A DNA stretch of 64,000 nucleotides from Planctomycetales bacterium (GCA_027452145.1 DAIDHB010000304.1:1-64000); one strand, 5' to 3'. Positions 42,550 to 51,226 are shown, numbered from the stretch's first letter. Notes: a model not told the origin generated them from the sequence alone. Translations and numbers: made by a program.

Positions 42550-44475
42550 TCAATCCCTGGGATTGATCGCCCGCCATTTCGCCTCCTTGGCGGTGAAGAC
42601 GTGCAGCCGGCCCTGCTGCGAGGCGGCGATCATCTGGTCCTGGATCAGTAAGGGCCGGTCATCGCCAAACCCGCCGCCTCCTTGATTTGCGAACAAGGGC
42701 TTCTCCAGCGTCAGCGTATCCCAGCGGCCGGCCTCTCCGCTGTAGGCGTACACTCGGTTGCCGATCGCGTAGGCCACCAGCTTGCCGTTGATCTGCGGCT
42801 GGATCGGTTGTTCCGACGGCTCATCGAGGTTCTGGACGGTCCAGGCGCCGCGGTCGAGGTCGAGGATGGCGACCTGCATCACTTCAAGGCGCCGTTCCTG
42901 CCACGCGTCCACCGGTGTGGAATTCTGGAAGCTGCAGGGCAGCAGATGCTCCTCGCCCTTGGGAACACCCTGGGGTATGAACGCGAACCCCTCCTTCACT
43001 CCGCGGATGTCCTGGATGTCCCAGTGGTCGGTCTTGACATTGTAATTGACCAGATGAATGTGCTCGTCCTCATTGGCGATGATCGTGACATTGTCGCCGT
43101 GGAACGTCACATCGATCATCTTCATCCGGCGCGGCGGCTGGTAGGTCCGCGACCGCCCGAGGTTATTCGAGTAGATCACCACGCGGTCGTTCGCGCCGGA
43201 GACCGAGACGATCGACGATGGGCCGGTCAGGATCCGATCGGCGAAGATCAAGCCCTGGCCTTCCTCGGCCTTCACCGCGGGCGCTTGCTCCTTCGCCGGT
43301 TTGTTGGGCGGCGGCTCGGCCTCCGGCACCGCCGCGGCGCGCGGGGCCGATCTGGGTATGTCGGCCTTGCGTTCGCCGCCCTTGAACTCCGCAATCTGCG
43401 CCTTCAGGTTGGCGATCTCCGTCTGCTGCTGGTCGATCACCGTCTGCTTTTCGGCGAGGATCGCGTCCCACTGCTTGACCCAGGTCTGCATCTCCGCGAG
43501 GGTCTTGAGCGCGGGGCTACTCGGCGCGACCGACGCTGGCGTCTGTTCCTTTGGCGCTTCGACCTTCGGGATCGGGGCCGCTTTCTTTCCGGCCCCGTCC
43601 TGCCGCGCCATCACGCCGACTCCGCCCCCCAGCGCCCCCAGCACCGCGCTCGCCGCGGCGATCGTCGTCCACCTGCTGATGGTCATGGCTCTCAGCACTC
43701 CTCTCGCCAGCTTGACAGCCGGCGCCGAGGCGCCGGCCGAGACAATGGATCGCCCGATCGTCGCCCCTGAAGCGGCACTCACCGTCCGGGCCAGAACCTC
43801 CGGGGGAACCGGCGGCGCGCTCCCGGCCATCGCCATCGAGGCGAGCGCCGGCATCGTCTCGGGCCCATACCCGCGCCGGGCCAGCCGCGATCTCAATAAT
43901 TCGCGCCCCTTGTGCATCCGACTGCGGACCGTCCCGACCGGGCAGCCCAGCCGTTCGGCCGCCTGGTCGTGCGTCATCCCCTCGAAGTAGCAGAGAACGA
44001 TCGGCGCCTGGAACCGCTCGGGCAGCCGGGCGACCTCGGCGTCGATGACGCTCCGCAGCTCGCCCAGCCCGCTGTCGTCGGAGTCCTGAACCGCAACCTC
44101 GACTCGCGCGCCTCCGCCCTCGCGCGCCCGCCGCCGGCTCCGGTCGCGCCGGCATCGCGTCGCGACGCGGAGCGCCACGCCATACAGCCAGCTCGCCAGC
44201 AGTTCGCGGTCGCGCAACTCGCCGGCCCGGCGTACCAGAACGAGGAACGTCGCCTGGAACGCGTCCTCGACGTCGTGCGGGTCGTTCAGCAGCCGCCGGC
44301 AGACGCCCAGCACCATTGGCCCGTGGCGCGACACGATCGCCTCGAACGCGACCTCGTCCCGCTCGCCCACGAATTGCGACAGAAGCTGACCCTCCGACAG
44401 TCCCGAGACCGTCCCGCGCCCGAAAGCGCGCTGAATTGGCCCCAGGATGCCGCCGGCTCGCTGCCCGATCGCCAT
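42550..44475 (-). CDS. ECF sigma factor fused to membrane-spanning and propeller-like C-terminal half
   Basis: A 641-aa protein. Residues 1-200 form an ECF sigma factor: region 2 at about 30-85 (FEAIVSRHGPMVLGVCRRLLND, DVEDAFQATFLVL), region 4 at about 150-200 (LPERFQAPIVLCYFEG, HDQAAERLGCPVGTVRSRMHKGR). A single transmembrane helix at about 269-290 follows, then a Lys/Pro linker, a coiled coil at about 325-368, and a C-terminal beta-rich region (about 410-640). Membrane-tethered sigma factors of this kind are a planctomycete speciality; the C-terminal half should sense an extracytoplasmic signal in place of a separate anti-sigma factor. The ATG at 44475 has GAGGAG upstream. No separate anti-sigma gene is adjacent. 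Confidence 0.88.
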   Translation of the reverse strand: MAIGQRAGGILGPIQRAFGRGTVSGLSEGQLLSQFVGERDEVAFEAIVSRHGPMVLGVCRRLLNDPHDVEDAFQATFLVLVRRAGELRDRELLASWLYGVALRVATRCRRDRSRRRAREGGGARVEVAVQDSDDSGLGELRSVIDAEVARLPERFQAPIVLCYFEGMTHDQAAERLGCPVGTVRSRMHKGRELLRSRLARRGYGPETMPALASMAMAGSAPPVPPEVLARTVSAASGATIGRSIVSAGASAPAVKLARGVLRAMTISRWTTIAAASAVLGALGGGVGVMARQDGAGKKAAPIPKVEAPKEQTPASVAPSSPALKTLAEMQTWVKQWDAILAEKQTVIDQQQTEIANLKAQIAEFKGGERKADIPRSAPRAAAVPEAEPPPNKPAKEQAPAVKAEEGQGLIFADRILTGPSSIVSVSGANDRVVIYSNNLGRSRTYQPPRRMKMIDVTFHGDNVTIIANEDEHIHLVNYNVKTDHWDIQDIRGVKEGFAFIPQGVPKGEEHLLPCSFQNSTPVDAWQERRLEVMQVAILDLDRGAWTVQNLDEPSEQPIQPQINGKLVAYAIGNRVYAYSGEAGRWDTLTLEKPLFANQGGGGFGDDRPLLIQDQMIAASQQGRLHVFTAKEAKWRAINPRD

Positions 44476-44839
44476 CGCCTGCCGTCTCCTCGCTCAGAAT
44501 GGCCGGCCTGGTGGCGTCGCGTGCCGACCACGGCCGCGGTCGAGTCGGGGGACATCAACAGGCTGGTTCGTGTTTCTCATTTCTCACCACTCTCGGATGA
44601 CATGGATTCGCCGATCCCGCCGGCGGAGGGCGGGCGGATTCAAAGCGGCCCCTCTCCCGGCGCGGAGCGGATGCAGGCCGGGACGGGCGAGCCCGTCGCC
44701 CCTCCTCCTGAGGATACTGCCGCCGGCGAGCGATTCGATCGGTTTTTTTCCCGAGCCGGGAAGTCCGCGGTCGCGAGATGGAGCAAAACCGCGCCGGATA
44801 CGTCACGCCCGGGCGCCGGGATCTGATGGACCTGGTTGC

Positions 44840-44868
44840 TTGATTGCCTCGGCCCCAATCATTAGAAT
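44840..44868 (+). promoter_or_regulatory. Candidate promoter for the MBOAT operon
   Basis: TTGATT at 44840-44845, a 17-nt spacer and TAGAAT at 44863-44868 match sigma-70 boxes at four or more of six positions each. It lies about 220 nt before the MBOAT start. Otherwise the 612-nt gap 44476-45087 between the divergent sigma and MBOAT genes holds no gene. Confidence 0.5.
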
Positions 44869-45087
44869 CGATTCCCTGCTGAAATTGCCCCGCATGCCTC
44901 CTGGGCCGGGGCATGACGAGTCCCTCTGCGGTCCAATGACCGGACCTGTGCCGCGCGGGGCGTTGATCCGCCGTGTCGATCTGCCCGACCCTCCCTGGCG
45001 GTGTTGCGGCGGCGGGCTGGATTCCCTGTCATTACCGTCGCTTCAACAGGAAAGGCCGGGGGTCCGCGTCGGCGGACCGGACGCGGA

Positions 45088-46314
45088 ATGAGCTACCCCG
45101 ATCTTTACAACGTCGAGTTCTGGTGGGTGGTCGGCCTCGCCCTGATCGTCCTCGTCCCGCTGGCCGACGCGCGAGCCCGCAAGTGGGCGTTGGCGGCGAT
45201 CAACCTGTCGATCTTCGCGCTGATGCTCAAGGGCGGGTTGCTCGTCGTCCTCGGCATGGCGGCGGGGGCCTGGCTCTTACTGGGGGCGTGTGCCATCGGG
45301 AGCCGCGCCGGCGGAGCCGGGCCGGCGGCTCCCGGGCTGGTCGCGCGTTACCTGCCCCGGCTGGCGATGGCCGGGGGCGGCCTGGTCGTGCTGGGCCTGT
45401 TCGTGATCAACAAGCTGCCGGCGCTCGGCGCCTCCGCCGGCCTGGGCCGGCTGGCTCCCGTCCTGTCCGCGATGGGATTCTCCTACGTCGCCCTGCGCTG
45501 GCTGGACGCGGCGCGGGTCCTCCGCGACGGCGGGCGGCGGGCGCCGGATCTCGCGGCGACGATCAACTACCTGCTGCCGTTCCACATGCTGGCCGCCGGG
45601 CCGATCCAGTCCTACGACGAATTCACCGCCCAGCCCCCCGTGCCCGCCCCGCTCACGCGGTGGGCCGCCCTTCGCGCGATCGAGCGGATCTCCCTGGGCC
45701 TGTTCAAGAAGTACGTCCTGGCCCAGGCGCTCGAGCGCCTCTTTCTGACCGGGTTCCACTCGCAGGGCGCCTATGTGCTGCTCGAGGTCCAGCTCATCTA
45801 CCTGTGGCTCTACCTGGACTTCAGCGCGTACAGCGACGTCGCCGTCGGCCTCGGCCGCCTGATCGGCGTGGCGACGCCGGAGAACTTCAACCGGCCGTAC
45901 CTGGCCCGCAACGTGATCGACTTCTGGGAGCGGTGGCACATCTCGCTGTCGATGTTCATCCGCCGGAACGTCTTCATCCCGATGCAGCTCGCCGGGATGC
46001 GCGCGACCGGCGGTCGCGCGCCCCTGTGGATCGCCAGCGCCGCTTTCGTGGTCGCCTTCCTGCTCTGCGGACTCTGGCACAGCATCGGCTGGGTCTGGGC
46101 CGCCTGGGGGCTCTACCAGGCGATCGGGCTCATCATCTGCAACCTCTACCGCCACTTCCTGACCCGCCGGCTGGGCCGCAAGGGGGTGCTGTCCTACATG
46201 GCAAACGGGCGCATCCGGCTGGTGGCGATGCTCCTGACGTTCGAGTTTGCCGCTTTCGGCGTCGCCATCGTGACCTATCCTTTCCCGGAGCTCTTCTCGT
46301 GGACCAGCTATTAG
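45088..46314 (+). CDS. MBOAT-family O-acyltransferase (DltB-like)
   Basis: A 408-aa integral membrane acyltransferase with about ten hydrophobic helices. The MBOAT core reads LLPFHMLAAGPIQSYDEF, YLDFSAYSDVAVGLGRLIG, NFNRPYLARNVIDFWERWHISLSMFIRRNVFIPM (H284) and LLCGLWHSIGWVWAAWG, where H331 sits at the position of the catalytic histidine of DltB. MBOAT proteins move an activated acyl group across the membrane to an outside acceptor. The ATG at 45088 is the first in-frame start matching the hydrophobic N-terminus (MSYPDLYNVE). It overlaps a small gene at its 3' end and is followed by a DltD-like gene. No dltA or dltC is adjacent, so the acyl group may not be D-alanine. Confidence 0.9.
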   Translation: MSYPDLYNVEFWWVVGLALIVLVPLADARARKWALAAINLSIFALMLKGGLLVVLGMAAGAWLLLGACAIGSRAGGAGPAAPGLVARYLPRLAMAGGGLVVLGLFVINKLPALGASAGLGRLAPVLSAMGFSYVALRWLDAARVLRDGGRRAPDLAATINYLLPFHMLAAGPIQSYDEFTAQPPVPAPLTRWAALRAIERISLGLFKKYVLAQALERLFLTGFHSQGAYVLLEVQLIYLWLYLDFSAYSDVAVGLGRLIGVATPENFNRPYLARNVIDFWERWHISLSMFIRRNVFIPMQLAGMRATGGRAPLWIASAAFVVAFLLCGLWHSIGWVWAAWGLYQAIGLIICNLYRHFLTRRLGRKGVLSYMANGRIRLVAMLLTFEFAAFGVAIVTYPFPELFSWTSY

Positions 46315-46442
46315 CGACGAGGCCCGACGACCGCCCGATGGGAACCCTCGAGTTCGTCGCGCGGGCGGCCCTGGCGGCGGCCGGGATCGTCCTGGCCTAT
46401 TACCTGGGCCACTCCGACTTCTTCTTCTACCAGGGATTCTGA
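46299..46442 (+). CDS. DltX-like membrane microprotein (47 aa)
   Basis: A short gene that starts with GTG at 46299 inside the 3' end of the MBOAT gene (16-nt overlap), with GGAG 8 nt upstream. The product is VDQLLATRPDDRPMGTLEF, then one hydrophobic helix (about residues 19-36), then HSDFFFYQGF at the C-terminus. DltX microproteins of Gram-positive dlt operons have one helix and end in a conserved F-x-Y-x-x-F segment; here FFYQGF fits that pattern. In Gram-positive systems the terminal tyrosine has been reported to carry the acyl group between DltB and DltD. Homology is inferred from size, topology, C-terminal motif and position between MBOAT and DltD-like genes. An ATG at 46338 is a weaker start without RBS. 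Confidence 0.7.
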   Translation: MDQLLATRPDDRPMGTLEFVARAALAAAGIVLAYYLGHSDFFFYQGF

Positions 46443-46566
46443 GCCCGGGGCCGCGGCCCGCAGAGGGCCAGGCCCGCGTGCCGACGGTGCCGGATTGTCC
46501 CCGTCGGCTCGAGGACAGCGAGGGGCCGCCCGGAATCGACTCGACCGGACGATTGGGAGTGAAGCG

Positions 46567-47697
46567 ATGATCTACGACCCCCGCCGCGCCGGCGGCATCC
46601 TCGCGGCCCTGACGGCCATCGTGGCGGCGATGGCCCTCTACGGCCTGATCCTCCACGCGAGCCTGCGGCCGGCGGCGGAATGGCTGCACGCGCGAGACCA
46701 GACGTTCATGGTTGCCATGAACTTCAAGGGCCCCTCCAGCCGCGTGCTGTCCATCCTGCGGGACCAGAAGCTGTCGGCCGCCGCACCGCCCAGGAGGCTC
46801 GGCGTGCTGGTCGGGCCGTCGGTCCTCCAGGAGGGCATCGATCCGGCGCTTCTGACCTCCGAGCTCGGCGGCGACCGTCGCTGGGCCAACCTGCTCGTCG
46901 GGGCCCTGGCCTACAGTTCGAACGAGTTCGTCAAGCTGTCCTACCAGGCCGGACTGCACCCCGACGTCCTGATCTTCGTCTGCAACCCGGGGATCGTGGT
47001 GGCGAACCAGGACACCCAGGCCGACCGGGTCTGGTACGACCCCCGGCTGTTGTACGATCATCTCGCGAGTCGGCAGTTCACGCTGGCCCGGGCCGATTTC
47101 AACGAACTGACCCTCGTACCCTGGCACCTGGCCTTCCCTCACCGCGGGCACGTCTTCACCGCCTTCGACCAGTTGCTCAACGACACCAAGATTCGGATCC
47201 ACCGGGCGCTCGGCCGGTCCGGTCTCGACATCTTCGGGTCGCCCAACGTCGACCCCTGGGTGGAACCTCACCCGCACCCCGAGGCGACGGGGAAACCGGA
47301 CGAGATCGGCGAGCAGGTCCTCCTCGGCTTCATCGGTCGCAAGGGCTGGTTCGACCCGGCCCGCTACCGCGAGGATACTCGCAATTTCGAGCTGCTCTGC
47401 GACCTCTTCCGGTTCGCCCACTCGCAAGGCACGCGCTGCTTCCTTGTCCTGGTTCCGGAGTCGTCCCGCCTGCGCGAGAAGACGCCGCCCGGCGCGACGG
47501 CGCCCATCCTCCGCGGCCTCCCGCGCGCCCTCGGCCCCGACGCACCCGTGATCCTGGATTACCGCGAGGCGCTCCCCGACGACGAATTCGGTAACGTCAA
47601 CCACCTCAACCCCCGCGGCCGCGAGATCCTGACTCGGCGGCTCGCGCGCGATCTCCGGCCCTATCTCGAGGGCCGCTCCGACCCCGCGCCTCGATGA
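46567..47697 (+). CDS. DltD-like/SGNH-fold extracytoplasmic acyltransferase
   Basis: A 376-aa protein with an N-terminal anchor helix (about 9-28) and an exterior SGNH-like domain. LGVLVGPSVLQEG carries the candidate nucleophile S85 (block I usually GDS, here GPS). The C-terminal block reads DEFGNVNHLNPRGREIL, with H346; the residue three before it is Asn, where DltD has Asp (D-x-x-H). NPGIVVANQD and TRCFLVLVPESSRL are typical of DltD-like proteins. GGGAG 7 nt before ATG 46567 supports the start. It follows the MBOAT and microprotein genes, so it probably finishes transfer of the acyl group to its acceptor. Confidence 0.75.
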   Translation: MIYDPRRAGGILAALTAIVAAMALYGLILHASLRPAAEWLHARDQTFMVAMNFKGPSSRVLSILRDQKLSAAAPPRRLGVLVGPSVLQEGIDPALLTSELGGDRRWANLLVGALAYSSNEFVKLSYQAGLHPDVLIFVCNPGIVVANQDTQADRVWYDPRLLYDHLASRQFTLARADFNELTLVPWHLAFPHRGHVFTAFDQLLNDTKIRIHRALGRSGLDIFGSPNVDPWVEPHPHPEATGKPDEIGEQVLLGFIGRKGWFDPARYREDTRNFELLCDLFRFAHSQGTRCFLVLVPESSRLREKTPPGATAPILRGLPRALGPDAPVILDYREALPDDEFGNVNHLNPRGREILTRRLARDLRPYLEGRSDPAPR

Positions 47698-47891
47698 TCG
47701 CGGCCGCGGCATCCCGCGCCTTGACGGTCCACGGGCCGGCCGAATAGATTGACGGCGGCGAATCGGGCGGCTCCGGATGGTCGTGCACGCCCGCTATCGG
47801 GCGGCCATGAAGGTCGCCGCGGGGTGTGCCTCGCCCGCCGGGAACCGCGGTCACGCCGTTCCGTACCAATCCATCCCTCAGGTGGTCCTCG

Positions 47892-48875
47892 ATGAGCCAG
47901 CCGGGCCGCATCCCTTCGAGCGAGATCACGCCGCTATCGACGTACCTCGATCGCCGGTCGTTCCTCTGGGCCGGGGCGGCGGCGGCCAGCGTGGTCGCGA
48001 CCGGGGCCGTCTACCGCACGCTCAATCAGCCGGGGTCCGCCGAGGTCACGACGCCCGTGCTCGTCGAGCTCAAGCAACCGCCTCCCGGCGCCGGCGCGGC
48101 CGCGAGCGGATTCCGCGTCGACGAGCCGATGACTCCCCTGAAGGACGTCATCAATTACAACAATTTCTACGAGTTCACCACCGACAAGGAGTCGGTCGCC
48201 AGGGTCGCCTCACGGTTCGTGGCGAAGCCCTGGCAGGTCGAGGTCGGCGGCCTGGTCCACAAGCCGAAGGTCTTCGACATCGACGAGCTGCTTCGGGACT
48301 TTCCGGCCGAGGAGCGGGTCTACCGGATGCGCTGCGTCGAGGCGTGGTCGATGGTGATCCCCTGGTCGGGGTTTCCCCTGGGCCGTCTCATCGACCGCGT
48401 CGAGCCGATGGGCAGCGCCCGGTTCGTCGCGTTCGAAACCCTGCTCGACCCGGCGCGGATGCCCTACCAGCGGACGGGCGTCCTGCCGTGGCCCTATCGC
48501 GAGGGCCTGCGCCTCGACGAGGCCATGCACCCCCTGACCATCCTGGCGATCGGGCTCTATGGCCACGAGCTGCCGCCCCAGAACGGAGCGCCGTTGCGCC
48601 TGGTCGTCCCGTGGAAATACGGGTTCAAGGGGATCAAGTCGATCGTGAAGATCTCACTGGTCGAGACCATGCCCGAGACCACCTGGAGCATGGCCGGGCC
48701 CGACGAATACGGTTTTTATGCCAATGTGAATCCGAAGGTGGATCACCCGCGCTGGAGCCAGGCGACCGAGCAGCGGATCGGCGAGGCCGGACGCCGCCCG
48801 ACCCTGCCGTTCAACGGCTATGCCGAGCAGGTGGCCTACCTCTACGCGGACATGGATCTCCGCCGCAATTTCTGA
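47892..48875 (+). CDS. msrP: Protein-methionine-sulfoxide reductase catalytic subunit MsrP
   Basis: Periplasmic molybdopterin enzyme that repairs oxidised methionine in envelope proteins. The 327-aa protein has a Tat motif (DRRSFLW, R21-R22), the MsrP-type N-terminus [17 protein letters not shown], and [16 protein letters not shown], where C148 is the molybdenum ligand. Later [18 protein letters not shown] and [20 protein letters not shown] are family blocks. The ATG at 47892 was chosen because the Tat peptide begins there; AGGTGG lies upstream. Its partner, an MsrQ fusion, follows at 49024 on the same strand. Confidence 0.95.
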   Translation: MSQPGRIPSSEITPLSTYLDRRSFLWAGAAAASVVATGAVYRTLNQPGSAEVTTPVLVELKQPPPGAGAAASGFRVDEPMTPLKDVINYNNFYEFTTDKESVARVASRFVAKPWQVEVGGLVHKPKVFDIDELLRDFPAEERVYRMRCVEAWSMVIPWSGFPLGRLIDRVEPMGSARFVAFETLLDPARMPYQRTGVLPWPYREGLRLDEAMHPLTILAIGLYGHELPPQNGAPLRLVVPWKYGFKGIKSIVKISLVETMPETTWSMAGPDEYGFYANVNPKVDHPRWSQATEQRIGEAGRRPTLPFNGYAEQVAYLYADMDLRRNF

Positions 48876-48910
48876 GCGGAGAGACCGTCTCGGAAGGGCT
48901 GTAAGATGAC

Positions 48911-48969
48911 GTAGGGTGGGCATTGCCCACCGGCCGAGGCCTCGAACTGGTGGGCAATGCCCACCTTAC
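48911..48969. repeat. Inverted repeat between msrP and the msrQ fusion
   Basis: Arms at 48911-48931 and 48949-48969 form an inverted repeat with one or two mismatches. Each arm contains the dyad GGTGGGCA-T-TGCCCACC or its near equivalent. The outer flanks (GAGACCGTCT, 48881-48890; AGACGGCCTC, about 48971-48980) also pair with one mismatch, extending the structure. It is similar in style to, but distinct from, the repeat at 16650. Confidence 0.85.
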
Positions 48970-49023
48970 AAGACGGCCTCACAGTTTTGGTGGTACCGAC
49001 TCAGAGTGAGGCCCGACGCCCCG

Positions 49024-50727
49024 ATGAAGCCCTCGCGTTTCCTGAAGGCGACCGTGCTGGTCAACTGCGCCGTGCCGGTCGCGCTCCTCGGCTGGGACGC
49101 GTACCACGGCCAGCTCGGCGCCAACCCGGTCAATTTCGCCATCCGGACGACCGGCATCCTGACGCTGATCTTCCTGCTCTTGACCCTGGCAGTCACGCCC
49201 GTCAGCCGCCTCGCGCACCAGCCCTGGCTGGGCTCGTTCCGCCGGATGCTGGGCCTCTGCGCGTTTTTCCATGGGTCGCTCCACTTCGCGATCTTCTTCG
49301 GGCTCGACCGTGCCGGCAGCGTGAGTGACACACTGTCGGAGACCGTCAAGCGCCCCTATCTGCTGGTCGGGATGGCCGGGCTCGGCCTGATGGTGCCGCT
49401 CGCAGCGACGTCGACCGACGGCATGATCCGGCGCCTCGGCCGGAACTGGAAGCGGCTGCATCGGCTGGTGTACGTCGTGGCGATCGCGGGCGCGGTTCAT
49501 TACTACATGCTCGTGAAGGCCGACACCTCGCAGCCGATCGCATTTGCCAGTGTGCTGGGCGTTTTGCTCGGCTACCGGGTCATCGCGTCGTTCCTGGGAC
49601 TCGGGCGGGATGCCCGGAGCGATCGAACCTCCCCGGCAAAGGCGGCCGCGCCGCGGTTCTGGAAGGGCCGGCTGAAGGTTGCGCACATCAACGACGAGAC
49701 GCCCGACGTCCGCACCTTCCGCCTGGTCGCCGTCGAGGGCTCAGACTTACCTTTCGAGCACAGGCCGGGCCAGTACCTCAACGTCTCGCTGCTGGTGGAC
49801 GGGGCGCGAGTGGACCGTTCCTATACGATCGCCTCGCCGCCGACGCGCGGCGGCTCGTGCGAGATCACCGTCAAGCGCGAGGAGCACGGGGCCGGCTCGC
49901 GATACCTGCACGACGAGGTCCGCGAGGGAGCCGTGCTCGAGGTCTCCGCGCCGGCCGGGCGGTTCACGTTCACCGGCGCCGAGGCCGACAGCATCGTCCT
50001 GATCGCCGGCGGCGTCGGCATCACGCCGCTGATGGCCAAGATCCGGTATCTCACCGACATCGGCTGGGCGGGCGACATCGATCTCATTTTCTCGGTCCGG
50101 ACCGAGCGCGACATCATCTTCCGCGAGGAGCTCGAGTCCCTCCGGCGGCGGTTCCCCAACCTGCAGATCACCATCACGCTGACCCGCGGCGACTCGCCGG
50201 CGTGGACTGGCGAGCGCGGCCGGATCTCGCCCGAGCTGCTCCGGCGGGCGGTTCCCTCGATCGCAACCCGGCTGGTCCACCTGTGCGGGCCGGACGAGAT
50301 GATGGAGTCGCTGAAGGTCGTGCTGCGGGACCTCGGCGTGCCCGATGATCGCGTGGCCGTCGAGTCGTTCACCCGGGCCGTCCATCCCGACGCCGAGCGT
50401 GACGGCGCGATGCAGCCGGCGCCGACACCCGCCGCCGCGGGTGCGAACGGCGCAGCCGTCGCGGGCGCGCCGTCGATCACGTTCGCCCGCTCCGGCAAAT
50501 CGGCGCCGATCACGAACGGCCAGACCGTGCTCGAGGCCGCCGAGGCATTAGGGGTGGACATCCCCTACGACTGCCGCGCGGGCATCTGCGGCACCTGCAA
50601 GACGAAGCTCCTCGACGGCCACGTCACGATGGACATGGAGGCGGCCCTCGGCACCCGCGATCGGGCCAGCAACGTCATCCTCTGCTGCCAGGCGCACTGC
50701 CTTGATGCGGTTATAGTGGATGCCTAG
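49024..50727 (+). CDS. msrQ: MsrQ-type heme membrane protein fused to flavin reductase and [2Fe-2S] ferredoxin
   Basis: A 567-aa three-part protein that should deliver electrons to MsrP. Residues 1-195 are MsrQ (YedZ)-like with about five helices; heme-ligand candidates are H83/H87 (FFHGSLHF), H146 and H159. Residues of about 215-450 are an FNR-like reductase: RSYTIASPP binds FAD, LIAGGVGITPL the NAD(P)H loop, and VHLCGPDEMMESL the C-terminal block. Residues of about 483-567 are a plant-type ferredoxin with CRAGICGTCK (C517, C522, C525) and C554/C555. In E. coli MsrQ takes electrons from the separate flavin reductase Fre. The ATG at 49024 has GAGG upstream. Separated from msrP by the inverted repeat at 48911. 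Confidence 0.9.
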   Translation: MKPSRFLKATVLVNCAVPVALLGWDAYHGQLGANPVNFAIRTTGILTLIFLLLTLAVTPVSRLAHQPWLGSFRRMLGLCAFFHGSLHFAIFFGLDRAGSVSDTLSETVKRPYLLVGMAGLGLMVPLAATSTDGMIRRLGRNWKRLHRLVYVVAIAGAVHYYMLVKADTSQPIAFASVLGVLLGYRVIASFLGLGRDARSDRTSPAKAAAPRFWKGRLKVAHINDETPDVRTFRLVAVEGSDLPFEHRPGQYLNVSLLVDGARVDRSYTIASPPTRGGSCEITVKREEHGAGSRYLHDEVREGAVLEVSAPAGRFTFTGAEADSIVLIAGGVGITPLMAKIRYLTDIGWAGDIDLIFSVRTERDIIFREELESLRRRFPNLQITITLTRGDSPAWTGERGRISPELLRRAVPSIATRLVHLCGPDEMMESLKVVLRDLGVPDDRVAVESFTRAVHPDAERDGAMQPAPTPAAAGANGAAVAGAPSITFARSGKSAPITNGQTVLEAAEALGVDIPYDCRAGICGTCKTKLLDGHVTMDMEAALGTRDRASNVILCCQAHCLDAVIVDA

Positions 50728-50820
50728 ACGGGTTCCGTCCGCCGCTCCTCTCCGGCGGGTCCGGTCCGCTGTAGGAGGCGGCTCAGTCCGCCGACCCGAT
50801 CCTGCGACCGTCCGGGACTC

Positions 50821-51027
50821 TGTTGGGCGCGGGTCTCCCGACCCCGCCCGTAAGCGCGACCGAAGGTCTCCCGCGCTTCCGCAGGCGTCGCTCGCTCGGG
50901 AGACCTTCGGGCCCCACGGCGGGGTCGGAGACCCGCGCCGAACAGCATGCGCTTCCCCGGAGCCTGCGCAGGCGCGGGAGACCTTCGGTCAGGCCCCGCG
51001 GCGGGGTCGGAGACCCGCGCCGAACAG
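50821..51027. repeat. Cluster of three related repeats (one inverted, two direct)
   Basis: The unit is CGGGAGACCTTCGG, a variable 6-10 nt, then GCGGGGTCGGAGACCCG and CGCCGAACAG. It appears in direct orientation at 50897-50945 and 50975-51027, and in reverse orientation at about 50824-50872. Each copy is partly self-complementary. The rest of the 499-nt gap 50728-51226 has no gene. Confidence 0.8.
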
Positions 51028-51226
51028 GCGTAGGCGGCTCCGCCGCCGACCCGGTCCGCCCGGATCCCGTCCGGTCCGCCCGGTCCGCGCAGCCGGTTGC
51101 CATTCGATGCCCGGTGGTGTAGCCTGATCCAGACTGGCCGACCTTCCGCTTCCGGCGCGACCCGACGGCCCGTGACCGCGTCGGAATCCGCCCGCCCTTC
51201 AACCCACCCACGCAGGAGTCGGCACC

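Noticed and set aside
45088-47697. AlgI/AlgJ-type alginate acetylation genes
   Set aside because: A microprotein with a DltX-like end sits between the genes and the downstream protein resembles DltD more than AlgJ/AlgX; this is a judgement by eye and remains open.
45277-47712. Very long open frame (811 codons) on the minus strand opposite the MBOAT and DltD-like genes
   Set aside because: High GC gives long antisense frames; the translation is rich in Arg/Asp/Glu/Pro with no family motif, while the plus strand carries clear genes.
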